Shown here piece after piece: positions 1 to 9,140 of a stretch of 64,000 nt of DNA. Location of the stretch: the NCBI RefSeq assembly GCF_005405585.1, contig NZ_BJEQ01000016.1, positions 1-64,000 on the forward strand, written 5' to 3'. This DNA is from Agarivorans sp. Toyoura001 (lineage in GTDB: Bacteria > Pseudomonadota > Gammaproteobacteria > Enterobacterales > Celerinatantimonadaceae). Every line of letters begins with the position of its first letter. Positions within the stretch are counted from its first letter, which is position 1. Position numbers and translations under genes: made by a program. The notes below the pieces were generated by a model that was not told the origin of the DNA, searched no databases, and worked only from the letters and a program-made list of their open reading frames with translations.

Positions 1-138
1 CCCCTGAATGCCAAATCGGGCTTGTGCTTGTTTGTACGTCATTTCGCCTTTTTCGATGCGCGCTACAACACCTAATTTAAAGGCTAAGGTGTAATCTCGT
101 TGTGTGCGCTTACGGCTTGAGTTAATGAGTGTTGTCAT
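1..138 (-). CDS. IS3-family transposase OrfA, N-terminal part (runs off left edge)
   Basis: The minus strand reads from an ATG at 138, after a good AGAGGA Shine-Dalgarno, through 46 residues with no stop to the window edge. The sequence is basic near its start and then has a helix-turn-helix-like stretch (YTLAFKLGVVARIEKGEMTY), as in the OrfA DNA-binding subunit of IS3-family transposases. OrfA is normally about 100 residues and is joined to OrfB by frameshifting to make the active enzyme; only the beginning is visible here. The terminal repeat just outside it supports the call. I cannot tell which IS3 subgroup it is or whether the copy is intact. Confidence 0.7.
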   Translation of the reverse strand, partial: MTTLINSSRKRTQRDYTLAFKLGVVARIEKGEMTYKQAQARFGIQG

Positions 139-155
139 AAAGAAGTCCTCTTTAT

Positions 156-179
156 GTCAACCTATTTCCGGACGGGACA
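156..179. repeat. Terminal inverted repeat end of the IS3-like element
   Basis: Read on the minus strand from 179, the sequence begins TGTCCCGTCCGGAAATAGG and leads into the OrfA start 41 bases later. A TG-beginning end placed just before OrfA is typical of IS3-family left ends. The other end lies outside the window, so the match between ends and any target duplication cannot be checked. The boundary at 179 is inferred. Confidence 0.55.
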
Positions 180-187
180 TTTGAATG

Positions 188-217
188 AAAAAAGCCTGAT
201 TATTATCAGGCTTTTTT
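188..217. terminator. Bidirectional rho-independent terminator after astB
   Basis: A perfect 13-bp inverted repeat (AAAAAAGCCTGAT / ATCAGGCTTTTTT) has a four-base loop and runs of A and T on either side, so it can end transcripts from both strands. It lies 11 bases past the astB stop and directly beside the IS end. It therefore probably belongs to astB and also shields it from IS transcription. Confidence 0.85.
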
Positions 218-228
218 GTATCTGCGAG

Positions 229-1569
229 TTAGTTTTGTTGGAAAGGATAAACAGAACCTAAGTGAAGAATTTGGGTTAACTCATCCAAGGCGGTATTCAC
301 TTCTGTAATCATCTGCGGGTCACGTAAATCATCAAACGCTAAGCTATCGCGATAGTGTTTATCCACCCAGCTATTTAAGGTGTTAAACAACTGCTCACTC
401 ATAATGGTGTGTTGGTTTACAGCAGCTAGCTCCATATCGTTTAAAGCTACACGTAAGCGCAAACAAGCTGGGCCTCCACCGTTGCTCATGCTTTGTTTAA
501 CATCAAAATAATGTACTTGTTTAATCGGGGTATTTCGGCCGACTAAATCTTCTAAATAGCGATGTACTTGCTCAGACTCTTGGCAATTAGTTGGGGCAAT
601 AATGGCCATTTCGCCAGGCGCGGTGGTGATGATTTGAGTATTAAATAAATAGCTTTTAACGGCTTCATCTAGACTTACTTCATTGTCACTAACTTCGATG
701 AAATGTAGTTTATTTTCGCCGAAACGTTGCTGAATATGCTCAAGTTGCTGCTGAGTATTTAAAAACGCCTGTTGATGATAAAACAGGACATTTTGGTTGC
801 CTACTGCAATCACATCGTTATGAAAAACCCCTTGGTCAATCACTGAGGGGTTCTGTTGGATGAAAATCGCTGTATCTTCGTCTAAGCCATGTAAACGCGC
901 CACCGCTTGGCTGGCTTCTAAGGTTTGTCTCGCTGGAAACTTTGTAGGGGAAGGGGCGTTGCTGTTAGCCGCTGTTCTGCCATATACAAATAGTTCCAAA
1001 CCCGCTTCACCGTAGTTATTACACAAGCGGGTATGGTTGGCTGCACCTTCATCACCGTAATAGTCATTTTCGGGCAGATGTTGGTGATGTTCGAAATATT
1101 TACTGTCAGAAAATACCGCTTTTAGAATATTGCCTGTCACTTCTGGCTCAATGGAACGGTGCAATTTGTTAGTTAAATTGGCTGGAGTGAAATGTACTTT
1201 TCCATTTTCGGTATCTGCACTAGGTGATACGGTTGCTGCGTTGGCTGTCCACATACTTGATGCTGAATAACTCGCCAGTAAAGCGTCTGGAGCTTTCTTT
1301 GCGGCTTGTTGCAATACTTGAGCATCGTTACCGCTAAAGCCGATACGACGTAATAAATTTAAATCTGGACGCTGCTGCGGGGCCAGCACGCCTTGAGTTA
1401 GCCCTAAATCATTTAAGGCCTTCATTTTCAGAAGACCTTGTTTGGCTGCTTCTTTTGGATTGGAAGCATTTTGGGCGTTGGATAACGAAGCCACATTACC
1501 AAATGAAAGACCGGCATAATTGTGAGTGGGACCCACCAAACCGTCAAAGTTGACTTCAAAATGTTTCAT
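229..1569 (-). CDS. astB: N-succinylarginine dihydrolase AstB
   Basis: AstB is the second enzyme of the arginine succinyltransferase (AST) pathway. It hydrolyses N2-succinylarginine to N2-succinylornithine, carbon dioxide and two ammonia. The 446-residue product matches the family length (E. coli 447). The family catalytic residues appear to be present: Glu174 in the [10 protein letters not shown] segment, His250 in GVFHND, and Cys369 in the [11 protein letters not shown] segment near the C-terminus. The frame is open up to 1632, but the ATG at 1569 follows an AAGGAAGA ribosome site and starts [20 protein letters not shown], which fits the family. In E. coli astB sits inside astCADBE. Here no other ast gene is next to it, although the left side is interrupted by the IS element. 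Confidence 0.95.
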   Translation of the reverse strand: MKHFEVNFDGLVGPTHNYAGLSFGNVASLSNAQNASNPKEAAKQGLLKMKALNDLGLTQGVLAPQQRPDLNLLRRIGFSGNDAQVLQQAAKKAPDALLASYSASSMWTANAATVSPSADTENGKVHFTPANLTNKLHRSIEPEVTGNILKAVFSDSKYFEHHQHLPENDYYGDEGAANHTRLCNNYGEAGLELFVYGRTAANSNAPSPTKFPARQTLEASQAVARLHGLDEDTAIFIQQNPSVIDQGVFHNDVIAVGNQNVLFYHQQAFLNTQQQLEHIQQRFGENKLHFIEVSDNEVSLDEAVKSYLFNTQIITTAPGEMAIIAPTNCQESEQVHRYLEDLVGRNTPIKQVHYFDVKQSMSNGGGPACLRLRVALNDMELAAVNQHTIMSEQLFNTLNSWVDKHYRDSLAFDDLRDPQMITEVNTALDELTQILHLGSVYPFQQN

Positions 1570-1644
1570 AGTCTTCCTTTTACTACGCTCATCGAAAAAT
1601 GAGTTATCTTTTGTTGAAAAAATCTTTACCAATGGTTATTTATA

Positions 1645-1674
1645 TTGGCATGTGAAGAAAATCAAGCGTATAAC
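1645..1674 (+). promoter_or_regulatory. Candidate sigma-70 promoter for the topA transcript
   Basis: TTGGCA at 1645-1650 and TATAAC at 1669-1674 are separated by 18 bases, facing topA. A second, poorer candidate (TTGACC at 1772-1777 with AT-rich sequence 16-19 bases downstream) lies closer to the gene. The family gene in E. coli has several promoters, so both could be used. This rests on pattern matching only. The rest of the 301-base astB-topA gap holds the short ORF at 1779-1874 and a leader hairpin. Confidence 0.35.
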
Positions 1675-1778
1675 ACTACCCTTAATAGGGAGTTTCAGAT
1701 GTTATCAGTTTGTATCTTTGTGGTCGAGTGCTTAATTATTCACCCAATAAACCAAAGATTTAAAAAAGTTATTGACCT

Positions 1779-1874
1779 ATGCTAACTCTCGAGCAATATA
1801 AAAAAGAACAACTGTCTACTACTTTCCGTCGGTGGGCCAACCAGACGGACACAATGGTAAAAAGAACAATATGA
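1779..1874 (+). CDS. Possible 31-residue upstream ORF overlapping the topA start
   Basis: The frame begins with ATG at 1779, encodes 31 residues (starting [20 protein letters not shown]) and stops with a TGA that overlaps the topA ATG in an ATGA junction. Such 4-base overlaps often mark translational coupling. No clear Shine-Dalgarno precedes its ATG, and a weaker topA promoter candidate overlaps its beginning, so it may not be translated. I do not recognise the peptide. Codons 17-24 lie over the GC-rich hairpin at 1826-1848, so ribosomes on this ORF would melt that hairpin. Confidence 0.3.
   Translation: MLTLEQYKKEQLSTTFRRWANQTDTMVKRTI
1826..1848 (+). other. Leader hairpin upstream of topA
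   Basis: CCGTC (1826-1830) plus GGT (1831-1833) can pair with ACC (40-42 of this block) and GACGG (1844-1848), leaving a six-base loop and one bulged A. It is 22 bases upstream of the topA ATG, has no T-run, and is therefore not a terminator. It may affect access to the weak topA ribosome site. Confidence 0.3.
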
Positions 1875-4501
1875 GCAAATCTCTGGTAATTGTAGAGTCA
1901 CCAGCTAAAGCAAAAACGATTAACAAATACTTGGGACGCCAATATGTGGTGAAATCAAGTGTTGGACACATTCGTGATCTGCCTAGCAGTGGTAGCGCGA
2001 CCAATAAAAAGAAAGCAGCGCCAGTGTCTACAAAGGGCCTAAGTGCTGAAGAAAAAGCCAAGTTAAAGAAGGCCAAAGACAAGAAAGCACTTGTGGCTAG
2101 AATGGGTGTAGACCCAGAAAAAGATTGGAAAGCTAATTACCAAATTTTGCCTGGCAAAGAAAAAGTAGTTAGCGAGCTTCAAGCTCTCGCCGAAAATGCT
2201 GACACCATCTATCTCGCAACCGATTTGGACCGCGAGGGAGAGGCAATTGCGTGGCATTTAAAAGAAATTATCGGCGGTGATGATAGCCGTTTTAAGCGGG
2301 TGGTATTTAACGAGATTACTAAATCTGCGATTAAAGATGCCTTCTCGCAACCCAGCGAATTAAACATGGACCGGGTTAATGCCCAGCAGGCTCGTCGATT
2401 CTTAGACCGTGTTGTTGGTTACATGGTTTCTCCATTGCTGTGGAAGAAAATCGCTCGAGGATTATCTGCAGGCCGCGTGCAATCTGTAGCGGTTCGCTTA
2501 GTGGTAGAAAAAGAGCGTGAAATTAAGGCCTTTGTACCTGAAGAGTATTGGGACATTCACGCCGACCTAGCGACGACATTGGGCGAAGGTTTACGGGTAG
2601 AAGTGGCCAAACAAAATGGCCAAGCCTTTAAACCGGTTAATCAGCAGCAGGCAACTGCTGCGGTTGATAGTTTAAAAGGCGCTAATTACACGGTTGCTAA
2701 GCGCGAAGATAAGCCGACTCGCTCAAAACCGAAAGCCCCGTATATCACCTCTACGTTACAACAAGCCGCGAGCACGCGTTTAAGTTTTGGCGTGAAACGC
2801 ACCATGATGCTAGCTCAAAGGCTCTACGAGGCCGGCTACATTACTTATATGCGTACTGACTCAACAAACTTGAGTAACGACGCTGTAGAGGCTGCTAGAG
2901 GCTATATTGGTGATAATTTTGGTGCTAAGTACCTGCCAGAAAACGCTTTGCGTTATTCGAGCAAAGAAGGCGCCCAAGAAGCTCACGAAGCGATCCGACC
3001 TTCTGATGTTACGGTATTAAGCGAACACGTTGATGGTGTTGACGCAGATGCCAAGCGATTGTACGACCTTATTTGGCGCCAATTTGTAGCATGTCAAATG
3101 ACCGATGCACAATACGATGCGACGACAGTTACTGTGAATGCCGCCGAGTATGAATTACGCGCTAAAGGTAAAATTTTACGCTTCGACGGTTGGACAAAAG
3201 TACAACCGGTAGGCAAAGCAAGTAAAGCTGACGATGGCGTATTGCCTGCTGTTAGCCAAGGCGACAAACTAAACCTTGTAGAACTTGATCCTAAACAGCA
3301 TTTTACTAAGCCACCTGCGCGTTTTAACGAAGCTTCGTTGGTTCGTGAATTGGAAAAACGTGGAATTGGTCGTCCGTCTACTTACGCTTCAATTATTTCA
3401 ACCATTCAGGATCGCGGTTATGTTCGCACTGAGGCTCGTCGCTTTTACGCGGAGAAAATGGGTGAGATTGTCGCTGAACGCTTAACCGAAAGCTTCCAAG
3501 ACTTAATGAGTTACGACTTTACTGCCGATATGGAAGAGCGTCTTGATAAAGTAGCTGACGGGAGTTTTGAGTGGAAACAGGCGTTAAACGAGTTTTACAA
3601 AAACTTTAAAGGCCAGCTAACCAAAGCAGATGATGACGAAACCGGCATGCGTAGCAATAGCCCGGTGATCACCGATATTAAATGTCCAGACTGTGAACGT
3701 CCTATGGGGATCCGCACAGCAAGTACCGGTGTATTCTTAGGTTGTTCGGGTTACTCGCTACCGCCGAAAGAACGCTGTAAGTGCACGATCAACTTGATCC
3801 CTGGGGAGGAGGCTGTAGCCGCCGACTCTGAAGAGCAAGAAACTGAAGCACTGCGTGCTAAAGAGCGTTGTCCGGTTTGTAGTACCGCAATGGACAGTTA
3901 CTTGATTGACGAAACCCGTAAACTGCATGTTTGTGGTAATAACCCTGATTGTGAGGGTTATGTGGTTGAGCAAGGTAGCTTTAAAATTAAAGGTTACGAC
4001 GGCCCGATTGTTGAGTGTGAAAAGTGTGGCAGCGACATGCAGCTACGTACTGGTCGTTTTGGTAAGTACATGGCTTGTACAGGAGAGGATTGTAGTAATA
4101 CGCGTAAAATCCTTAAAAATGGCGAAGTGGCTCCACCACGTGAAGATCCCGTTCATCTGCCTGAACTAGAGTGTGTTAACAGTGATGCCTACTTTGTATT
4201 GCGTGACGGCGCATCTGGTATCTTTATGGCAGCTAGCAACTTCCCACGCTCACGAGAGACACGCGCGCCTTTAGTTGAAGAGTTGAAACGCTTCAGAGAT
4301 AGATTACCTGAGAAGTTCTATTACTTAGCCGATGGCCCGGTAGCAGATCCCGATGGCGTTAAGTCTCTAGTTCGTTATAGCCGTAAAACGAAAGAACAGT
4401 ATTTAAGTACTGAAGTTGAAGGCAAACCTACGGGGTGGCGTGCTTACCACACCACCGGTAAGTGGGTAGAAGAAGATAAACGTAAAAAGCCTAAAAAGTA
4501 G
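1871..4501 (+). CDS. topA: DNA topoisomerase I (type IA)
   Basis: TopA relaxes negative supercoils by cutting and rejoining one DNA strand through a tyrosine link. The 876-residue protein starts [17 protein letters not shown], the usual Toprim beginning, so ATG 1871 is preferred over the GTG or ATG codons further upstream. The metal-binding Toprim motif is Asp118-x-Asp120-Arg-Glu122. The catalytic tyrosine is Tyr326 in the TYMRTDST motif (E. coli Tyr319). The C-terminal part holds three four-cysteine zinc-ribbon repeats, starting at [18 protein letters not shown] and CEKCGSDMQ, followed by a basic tail. Translation may be coupled to the short upstream ORF through an ATGA overlap. A strong terminator follows the stop. 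Confidence 0.97.
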   Translation: MSKSLVIVESPAKAKTINKYLGRQYVVKSSVGHIRDLPSSGSATNKKKAAPVSTKGLSAEEKAKLKKAKDKKALVARMGVDPEKDWKANYQILPGKEKVVSELQALAENADTIYLATDLDREGEAIAWHLKEIIGGDDSRFKRVVFNEITKSAIKDAFSQPSELNMDRVNAQQARRFLDRVVGYMVSPLLWKKIARGLSAGRVQSVAVRLVVEKEREIKAFVPEEYWDIHADLATTLGEGLRVEVAKQNGQAFKPVNQQQATAAVDSLKGANYTVAKREDKPTRSKPKAPYITSTLQQAASTRLSFGVKRTMMLAQRLYEAGYITYMRTDSTNLSNDAVEAARGYIGDNFGAKYLPENALRYSSKEGAQEAHEAIRPSDVTVLSEHVDGVDADAKRLYDLIWRQFVACQMTDAQYDATTVTVNAAEYELRAKGKILRFDGWTKVQPVGKASKADDGVLPAVSQGDKLNLVELDPKQHFTKPPARFNEASLVRELEKRGIGRPSTYASIISTIQDRGYVRTEARRFYAEKMGEIVAERLTESFQDLMSYDFTADMEERLDKVADGSFEWKQALNEFYKNFKGQLTKADDDETGMRSNSPVITDIKCPDCERPMGIRTASTGVFLGCSGYSLPPKERCKCTINLIPGEEAVAADSEEQETEALRAKERCPVCSTAMDSYLIDETRKLHVCGNNPDCEGYVVEQGSFKIKGYDGPIVECEKCGSDMQLRTGRFGKYMACTGEDCSNTRKILKNGEVAPPREDPVHLPELECVNSDAYFVLRDGASGIFMAASNFPRSRETRAPLVEELKRFRDRLPEKFYYLADGPVADPDGVKSLVRYSRKTKEQYLSTEVEGKPTGWRAYHTTGKWVEEDKRKKPKK

Positions 4502-4516
4502 GCCACTTATGTCACT

Positions 4517-4544
4517 AAAAAAGGAAGCCTAGGCTTCCTTTTTT
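4517..4544. terminator. Bidirectional terminator between topA and the MTHFR-like gene
   Basis: AAAAAAGGAAGCCT is followed directly by its exact complement AGGCTTCCTTTTTT, a 14-bp perfect palindrome with A and T tracts. It lies between two convergent genes and can serve both. Confidence 0.85.
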
Positions 4545-4565
4545 ATTGGGCGTGGTTAACGCGGA

Positions 4566-5525
4566 TTAGTTGTTTAACTGCAGTTGAGCTAACTTTTTGT
4601 CCATTGTGGCTTTAAGCAACTTATACAACAAAATTGACGCATCAATCTCTTCTTTGCGATTGGTTAAACTTTCAATGTTTAAACCTAGCGGTATCCCTAA
4701 GGGTAAGCAGGCTTCTAGAATTTGTACCAAGTTGTTGTAGCAAATTAGAATCGATTCTTTAAGCGGCTTTTCCGCATCGAGAATACGCAAGCTGGTCGCC
4801 TCTGGTACCGATATACCCAGCCATTCAATAAACTCCAAGGTTTTAGCACTGCCACAAGGGGAGAAGGTAAGGATGATGCGTTGCGGTTTTTGCTGAGTCT
4901 TTTTACATTCGTGTGCGTAACGGGTAAGCATGTCGATGGTTGCTTGGGCGTTGTACACCGCTTGAGACACAAAGTACTGGCAACCTTGCTCGGTTTTATG
5001 CACCAAGCGCGCGTGTTCGTCACCTTTCTTAGCGTGGCGCTCAGCAATGGTTACACCACCCAAATAAAAATCGGGTGAATGCTGTTCTATTGCCTTATAA
5101 GCATCAGCCAAGCTTAATTGAATGTCGTTGCTAGCCGCAGGGCTGCCTACTAAGACCAAATCACGAATTTCGTATTGGTGCCAAGCTTCTTTTAACCAGC
5201 TAACAAAGTCTGCTTCATTGCGCTGTGAGACGCTTTTATAAGTAATTACCGAGCGTTGGCTTTTGTGCATCAAAAGTTGGGCATACAAGCGCGGGTCGTG
5301 TGTTTGCATGTAAGGGAACGGCCGTGGTTTGTCTATACGACTGCTTTCATCTTGAATGTCGTAAACAATTAAACCGTCGTAATCAATTTCATCTAAACGA
5401 GACAGTAACTTGTCAGCAATATCACTTACTTTCTCTATGTCGGTGTTTTGTTTAGGTGGAGTGGTTCCAATAAAGTACACCCCATGAAAAGGGTCACTTG
5501 AGATCTGTTGAAGTGTTTTGCGCAT
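4566..5525 (-). CDS. Divergent methylenetetrahydrofolate reductase-like protein
   Basis: This 319-residue protein resembles the TIM-barrel flavoprotein family of 5,10-methylenetetrahydrofolate reductase (MetF). Visible family features are a TTPP stretch near residue 22, a GGVTIAERH loop near residues 157-165 (similar in place to the G-V-x-x-x-P-E-x-H loop of MetF), and a following segment ending FVSQAVYN, comparable to FIVTQLFYD. The catalytic Glu of the FEFFPP motif in MetF falls on Gly in the FIGTTPP segment here. It may therefore not be a normal MetF, and its substrate is unknown. It lies 130 bases after the coiled-coil gene on the same strand and could be the last gene of the kinase operon. 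The family assignment is from motif memory. Confidence 0.6.
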   Translation of the reverse strand: MRKTLQQISSDPFHGVYFIGTTPPKQNTDIEKVSDIADKLLSRLDEIDYDGLIVYDIQDESSRIDKPRPFPYMQTHDPRLYAQLLMHKSQRSVITYKSVSQRNEADFVSWLKEAWHQYEIRDLVLVGSPAASNDIQLSLADAYKAIEQHSPDFYLGGVTIAERHAKKGDEHARLVHKTEQGCQYFVSQAVYNAQATIDMLTRYAHECKKTQQKPQRIILTFSPCGSAKTLEFIEWLGISVPEATSLRILDAEKPLKESILICYNNLVQILEACLPLGIPLGLNIESLTNRKEEIDASILLYKLLKATMDKKLAQLQLNN

Positions 5526-5655
5526 GGTTGAGTTTTTAGCTTTTTTATTTGAGGTTATTCTCGCATAGCTTTAATGGTTAGGTCTAACTCTGTGTAATCG
5601 CTGAGCGGCCTGTAAAGCTATGCAAGTGAAGTAGGGTGAAGATGTAAGGCTAGGC

Positions 5656-6420
5656 TTACCATTTTTTCTTAGGTTGGAATAAAACATCCAATTCGTCAGT
5701 TTCTTTTTCGGCTAAGTTTTCAGCTTCTTGTTTACTGTCAGACTTCAGTTTGTCGCTCATTTCTTGATTCATGCGGCGCATATCTTGTAGCTTTTGCTCC
5801 AAGTAGGCATCACGGTCAGAGATGTTACTCAGTGCAGAAATGCCTTTGTTGAGTAACTGGCGAGCCGTACCCCATTGGCGAAGCGCTTGGGCTTCGATGG
5901 CACGTTTTAAGGCGTTTTCAATATTCACCTTAAGTTGCATTAACTCTAAACGGCGGTCTTCTAATACAAATACTTGGGTGTTTAAACGGCCTTTAGCGTG
6001 TTCTGAACGTACCACGGCACGTATTTTTTTAACGATTTGCAGCATCTGTAAGGCGTCTTTGTCGGTATCTGGAGCACGAAATGCGCTGTCGCTTATTTCA
6101 CCTGCATTTTTGATTTGACTCAGTTGCCCTTGGGTGGCGCGAATTCGGTTGTTTAGGCCTTTTACACTGGGGTCGGTGTTTTTAATTTGATTAAGCGCTT
6201 CTAGCATACGTTTGTGTAAAAGCTCTACCAGTTCTTTACTGTAGGGGAGAATAGAGGAGTGAAGTAACAGTTCTTCAGTCTCGTTAATAATGGCCTTTTG
6301 TTTGGCGATTGCTAAACGACGTTCTGTTTCTTGTTTTTGTTTAAATTGTTGCACCATGTTGTATCCGATAACCAGAAACAACAATGCGCCAACGCCAAGC
6401 AATACTAAGGTAAATACCAT
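5656..6420 (-). CDS. Membrane-anchored coiled-coil protein, unknown function
   Basis: I do not recognise a named family for this 254-residue protein. Residues 3-23 form one hydrophobic segment (LVLLGVGALLFLVIGYNMV). The rest is charged and strongly helical, with long stretches of probable coiled coil (residues 28-140 and 150-235) and a short acidic-then-basic tail ending PKKKW. The topology suggests one N-terminal anchor with the helical body in the cytoplasm. It starts 30 bases after the histidine kinase stop, so the two are probably co-transcribed. Such a pair could be a sensor and a membrane scaffold or partner, but this is inference from position alone. Confidence 0.65.
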   Translation of the reverse strand: MVFTLVLLGVGALLFLVIGYNMVQQFKQKQETERRLAIAKQKAIINETEELLLHSSILPYSKELVELLHKRMLEALNQIKNTDPSVKGLNNRIRATQGQLSQIKNAGEISDSAFRAPDTDKDALQMLQIVKKIRAVVRSEHAKGRLNTQVFVLEDRRLELMQLKVNIENALKRAIEAQALRQWGTARQLLNKGISALSNISDRDAYLEQKLQDMRRMNQEMSDKLKSDSKQEAENLAEKETDELDVLFQPKKKW

Positions 6421-6450
6421 AATCTAACCGAAAATTTCCTATTTACTGGG

Positions 6451-7143
6451 CTATGGGAGATACAAGCTAAAACGACTACCACCTAAGAAGCTGCCATTTT
6501 CGATATGTATTCTACCTTCCTTGCCCGAATTTATATGTGCTTTAGCGATCAATTTCGCGAAAAACAAACCTAAACCACTACGATTATTAACAAAATCTAG
6601 TTGAGACGCTACTTTTGCATTTGCTAGGTCAATAATGCTTTGCGGAAAACCATCGCCATCATCATCTACCTGTATACATAAATAGTTATCGGCTTGTTTT
6701 GCAGATATTTTAATTTGTTTTTTAGAATAGCGCAGCGCGTTAATTACTACATCACTTAACAGATACTCAATTAAGGTGACATCGAAGTACCAGCTTAGAG
6801 ATTCATCCACCTCAATATCTATTTTCATTTGGGTTTGTTCAATGAAGCTTTTGTTTTTGTAGTACACATCGTTGAGTAAATCTTCTAGATAATTCTCTTC
6901 AATGGTCATGGGTAATTGTTTTTTTTCAAAGCGATATAGCGCGAGAAGCTGCATCAAACTGCCATTTAAACGAGACACCTCGTAATGCAAGCGAGATAAC
7001 TCTTCGCTATCTTCACGGCCATTCTGCTTAGAACGAAGCGCGATTGCTTCAGTTGATTGGGTCAACATGCCTAAAGAGTTTTTCATATCGTGAACGGCGG
7101 TAGCCAAAACCGAAGAAAAATCGAGCTTGTCGTTAAGTGGCAT
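6451..7143 (-). CDS. Orphan sensor histidine kinase (cytoplasmic)
   Basis: This 230-residue protein is a short histidine kinase without membrane segments. His18 in ATAVHDMKNSLGML is the phosphorylation site of a HisKA-like dimerisation helix. The ATPase domain follows with an N box (VVINALRYSKK), a G1 box (VDDDGDGFP) and a G2 box (NRSGLGLFFAK). ATG 7143 is chosen because AAGGATACACC precedes it and because the upstream 24 codons add nothing family-like. No sensor domain and no response regulator are present in this window, so both the input and the phosphate acceptor must come from elsewhere. The nearest candidate partner is the coiled-coil membrane protein encoded directly downstream. Confidence 0.85.
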   Translation of the reverse strand: MPLNDKLDFSSVLATAVHDMKNSLGMLTQSTEAIALRSKQNGREDSEELSRLHYEVSRLNGSLMQLLALYRFEKKQLPMTIEENYLEDLLNDVYYKNKSFIEQTQMKIDIEVDESLSWYFDVTLIEYLLSDVVINALRYSKKQIKISAKQADNYLCIQVDDDGDGFPQSIIDLANAKVASQLDFVNNRSGLGLFFAKLIAKAHINSGKEGRIHIENGSFLGGSRFSLYLP

Positions 7144-7307
7144 GGTGTATCCTTTTTTACGCTTAATTGCAGTGTAACTGAAGCTAAGCTTTCTCGCAAA
7201 ATCAACTACTTCCAAAAGCTGAATGGTCTAAATAAGTAACCAGTGTAATATATCTGCAATGGCTTTTTGCTAGATGTATTTTGCCAATTATAGCAAGTGG
7301 ACTAGCG

Positions 7308-8327
7308 ATGCGAAGCCAATCTGACTTTCCAGAGATGGAACAACTTTTAGCCTTACTTAATAAACACCAAGACAAAGTCACGGTAAAACAACTTTGCCAA
7401 GTTAGCTGTAAAACCGACCGCTTCCCGGTGCATCAGATCTCACTGGGTAATGCGAGCCAAGACAAACCTGCTATTTGTTTTGTTGGTGGGGTACATGGAG
7501 TAGAACGCATTGGTAGCCAAGTTGTGCTGTCTTTTATGGAAAGTATATTAAACCGTTTGGATTGGGACAAACAACTGCAGTTGCTGTTAGAGGCGTGTTA
7601 TCTGGTTTTCATTCCCATCGTGAACCCGAGCGGAATGGTGTTACAGCGAAGGGCTAATGGTAATGGGGTAGATCTAATGCGCAATTCTCCAAGTTATGCA
7701 AAAGGTAAGGCGACGTTTATGGTGGGAGGCCAGCGTATTAGTCGACGGTTACCTTGGTATCAGGGGAATAAAAACGGCGTTATGGAAACAGAAAGCCAAG
7801 CCATTTATGACTTTGCCGAACAACACCTTTTCGGCAGGCCATTTAGTCTAGTGTTGGATTGCCACAGTGGTTTTGGTCACCAAGATCGAATTTGGTTTCC
7901 CTATGCAAAATCTGCCACAACGGCTATTGAAGATATTGGTTCTGTATATCGTTTACGCCAGGCATTTTTTGAAAGCTTCCCCCATCAAAACTACTTGTTT
8001 GAGCCCCAAACTAAACATTACGTCTGCAATGGAGATCTTTGGGATTATTGCTACGAGCAATCATTAAAACGACCAGGCATCTTCATCCCACTAACCTTGG
8101 AAATGGGATCTTGGCGTTGGTTAAAGAAAAATCCCTTACAAGTGTTTAGTAGTTTAGGTTTGTACCATCCAATGAAACCACATCGCGTTCAGCGTGTTTT
8201 AAGGCGACACTTGGTGCTAATGGAGTTTTTAATTAACGCCAGCTACTCTTGGCGCGTACTTCATCAAACTGAGCCGTTAAAACGTGCGACAAAACTTGCT
8301 AAGGACAAATGGTTTAATGACAAATAA
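7308..8327 (+). CDS. M14-family zinc carboxypeptidase-like protein
   Basis: The protein (339 residues from ATG 7308) has the pattern of M14 metallopeptidases. His63 and Glu66 in GGVHGVERIG are the first two zinc ligands, His186 in LDCHSG is the third, and Glu265 in LTLEMGSW is the likely catalytic base. No signal peptide is evident, so it probably works in the cytoplasm, perhaps on peptides or peptide-like amides. The frame also opens at a TTG at 7281, but ATG 7308 has an AAGTGGA site and fits the start of the fold better. Its stop overlaps the start of the following hydrolase by 11 bases, so the two are likely made together. The substrate is unknown. Confidence 0.75.
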   Translation: MRSQSDFPEMEQLLALLNKHQDKVTVKQLCQVSCKTDRFPVHQISLGNASQDKPAICFVGGVHGVERIGSQVVLSFMESILNRLDWDKQLQLLLEACYLVFIPIVNPSGMVLQRRANGNGVDLMRNSPSYAKGKATFMVGGQRISRRLPWYQGNKNGVMETESQAIYDFAEQHLFGRPFSLVLDCHSGFGHQDRIWFPYAKSATTAIEDIGSVYRLRQAFFESFPHQNYLFEPQTKHYVCNGDLWDYCYEQSLKRPGIFIPLTLEMGSWRWLKKNPLQVFSSLGLYHPMKPHRVQRVLRRHLVLMEFLINASYSWRVLHQTEPLKRATKLAKDKWFNDK

Positions 8328-9096
8328 AAGTCGTGGTCATCGACCAATTGTACTTATTCGAGGCTTGGTTCGCGAGCAACGCCATTGGGGATTTTTCAAA
8401 ACTGTTCTTCAACAGTCTTTGCCTGAGCGAAAAATATTAAGCTTTGATATTCCTGGGAATGGTTCGCTTGCAAATCTTAAAAGTCCTTCGAGCATTGCAG
8501 AGTTGCGACAATCTTTGAGGATTCAACTGAAACTAAGTCCGCTTGAGATAAACAAGGTTGATTTAGTCGCGATTTCTTTGGGGGGAATGTTGGCAGTAGA
8601 CTGGGCAGATAAATACCCACAAGAAATACACTCGATAACATTAATCAACTCTTCAAACGCGGCGTTTTCGCCGTTTTATCAGCGTTTAAGATGGCAGTCA
8701 TACCTAAAAGTGTTGGGTATTTTATTTGCTAAAACAGATAGACAACGACAGCAGCGAATAATGAAGGTAACAAGCCAATTTCCAGCCTTACATGGCGATG
8801 TTATGGAAAACTGGCTAGCATGGTCAAAGGAACATGTTGTAACAAAGACAAATGCCTTTAATCAGTTAAAAGCAGCGATGTTGTTTAAATTAGCCATTAA
8901 ACCAGTGGCGCCTGTTTTGGTGTTAAGTAGTCAGCAAGATCAGTTGGTTAGCGCGAAATGTAGTGGGCATCTCGCCAAGCATTGGGCTTGCACACATAAG
9001 CAACATACAAGCGCCGGGCATGACTTACCGTTAGACGCACCCGATTGGACGGTAAAACAAATACAAGCGTGGTTAGAAAGCTTGACCTCAGATTAG
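8317..9096 (+). CDS. Alpha/beta-fold hydrolase
   Basis: This 259-residue cytoplasmic hydrolase has a nucleophile elbow AISLGG with Ser87, an oxyanion-side segment LIRGLVREQRHW, a likely acid in SSQQDQLV and a likely catalytic His in SAGHDLPLD. ATG 8317 follows AAGGAC by ten bases and lies inside the tail of the M14 gene; a GTG at 8284 would give a longer overlap without a better ribosome site. Translational coupling with the peptidase suggests that they act on the same kind of compound. It is not a clear BioH, although it has the same fold, and I would not assign the missing BioH role to it. Confidence 0.75.
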   Translation: MTNKSRGHRPIVLIRGLVREQRHWGFFKTVLQQSLPERKILSFDIPGNGSLANLKSPSSIAELRQSLRIQLKLSPLEINKVDLVAISLGGMLAVDWADKYPQEIHSITLINSSNAAFSPFYQRLRWQSYLKVLGILFAKTDRQRQQRIMKVTSQFPALHGDVMENWLAWSKEHVVTKTNAFNQLKAAMLFKLAIKPVAPVLVLSSQQDQLVSAKCSGHLAKHWACTHKQHTSAGHDLPLDAPDWTVKQIQAWLESLTSD

Positions 9097-9140
9097 ACCT
9101 CATCTAAGACTAAAACTGGTAGAGCAGAAGGATGTGACAT

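Noticed and set aside
1526-1735. 69-codon plus-strand frame spanning the astB start
   Set aside because: It overlaps the astB N-terminus in antisense and has a sequence that changes character at the gene boundary. No ribosome site was seen.
8317-9096. Alpha/beta hydrolase as BioH
   Set aside because: It shares only the general fold and catalytic serine motif. It is far from the bio genes and coupled to a peptidase gene.
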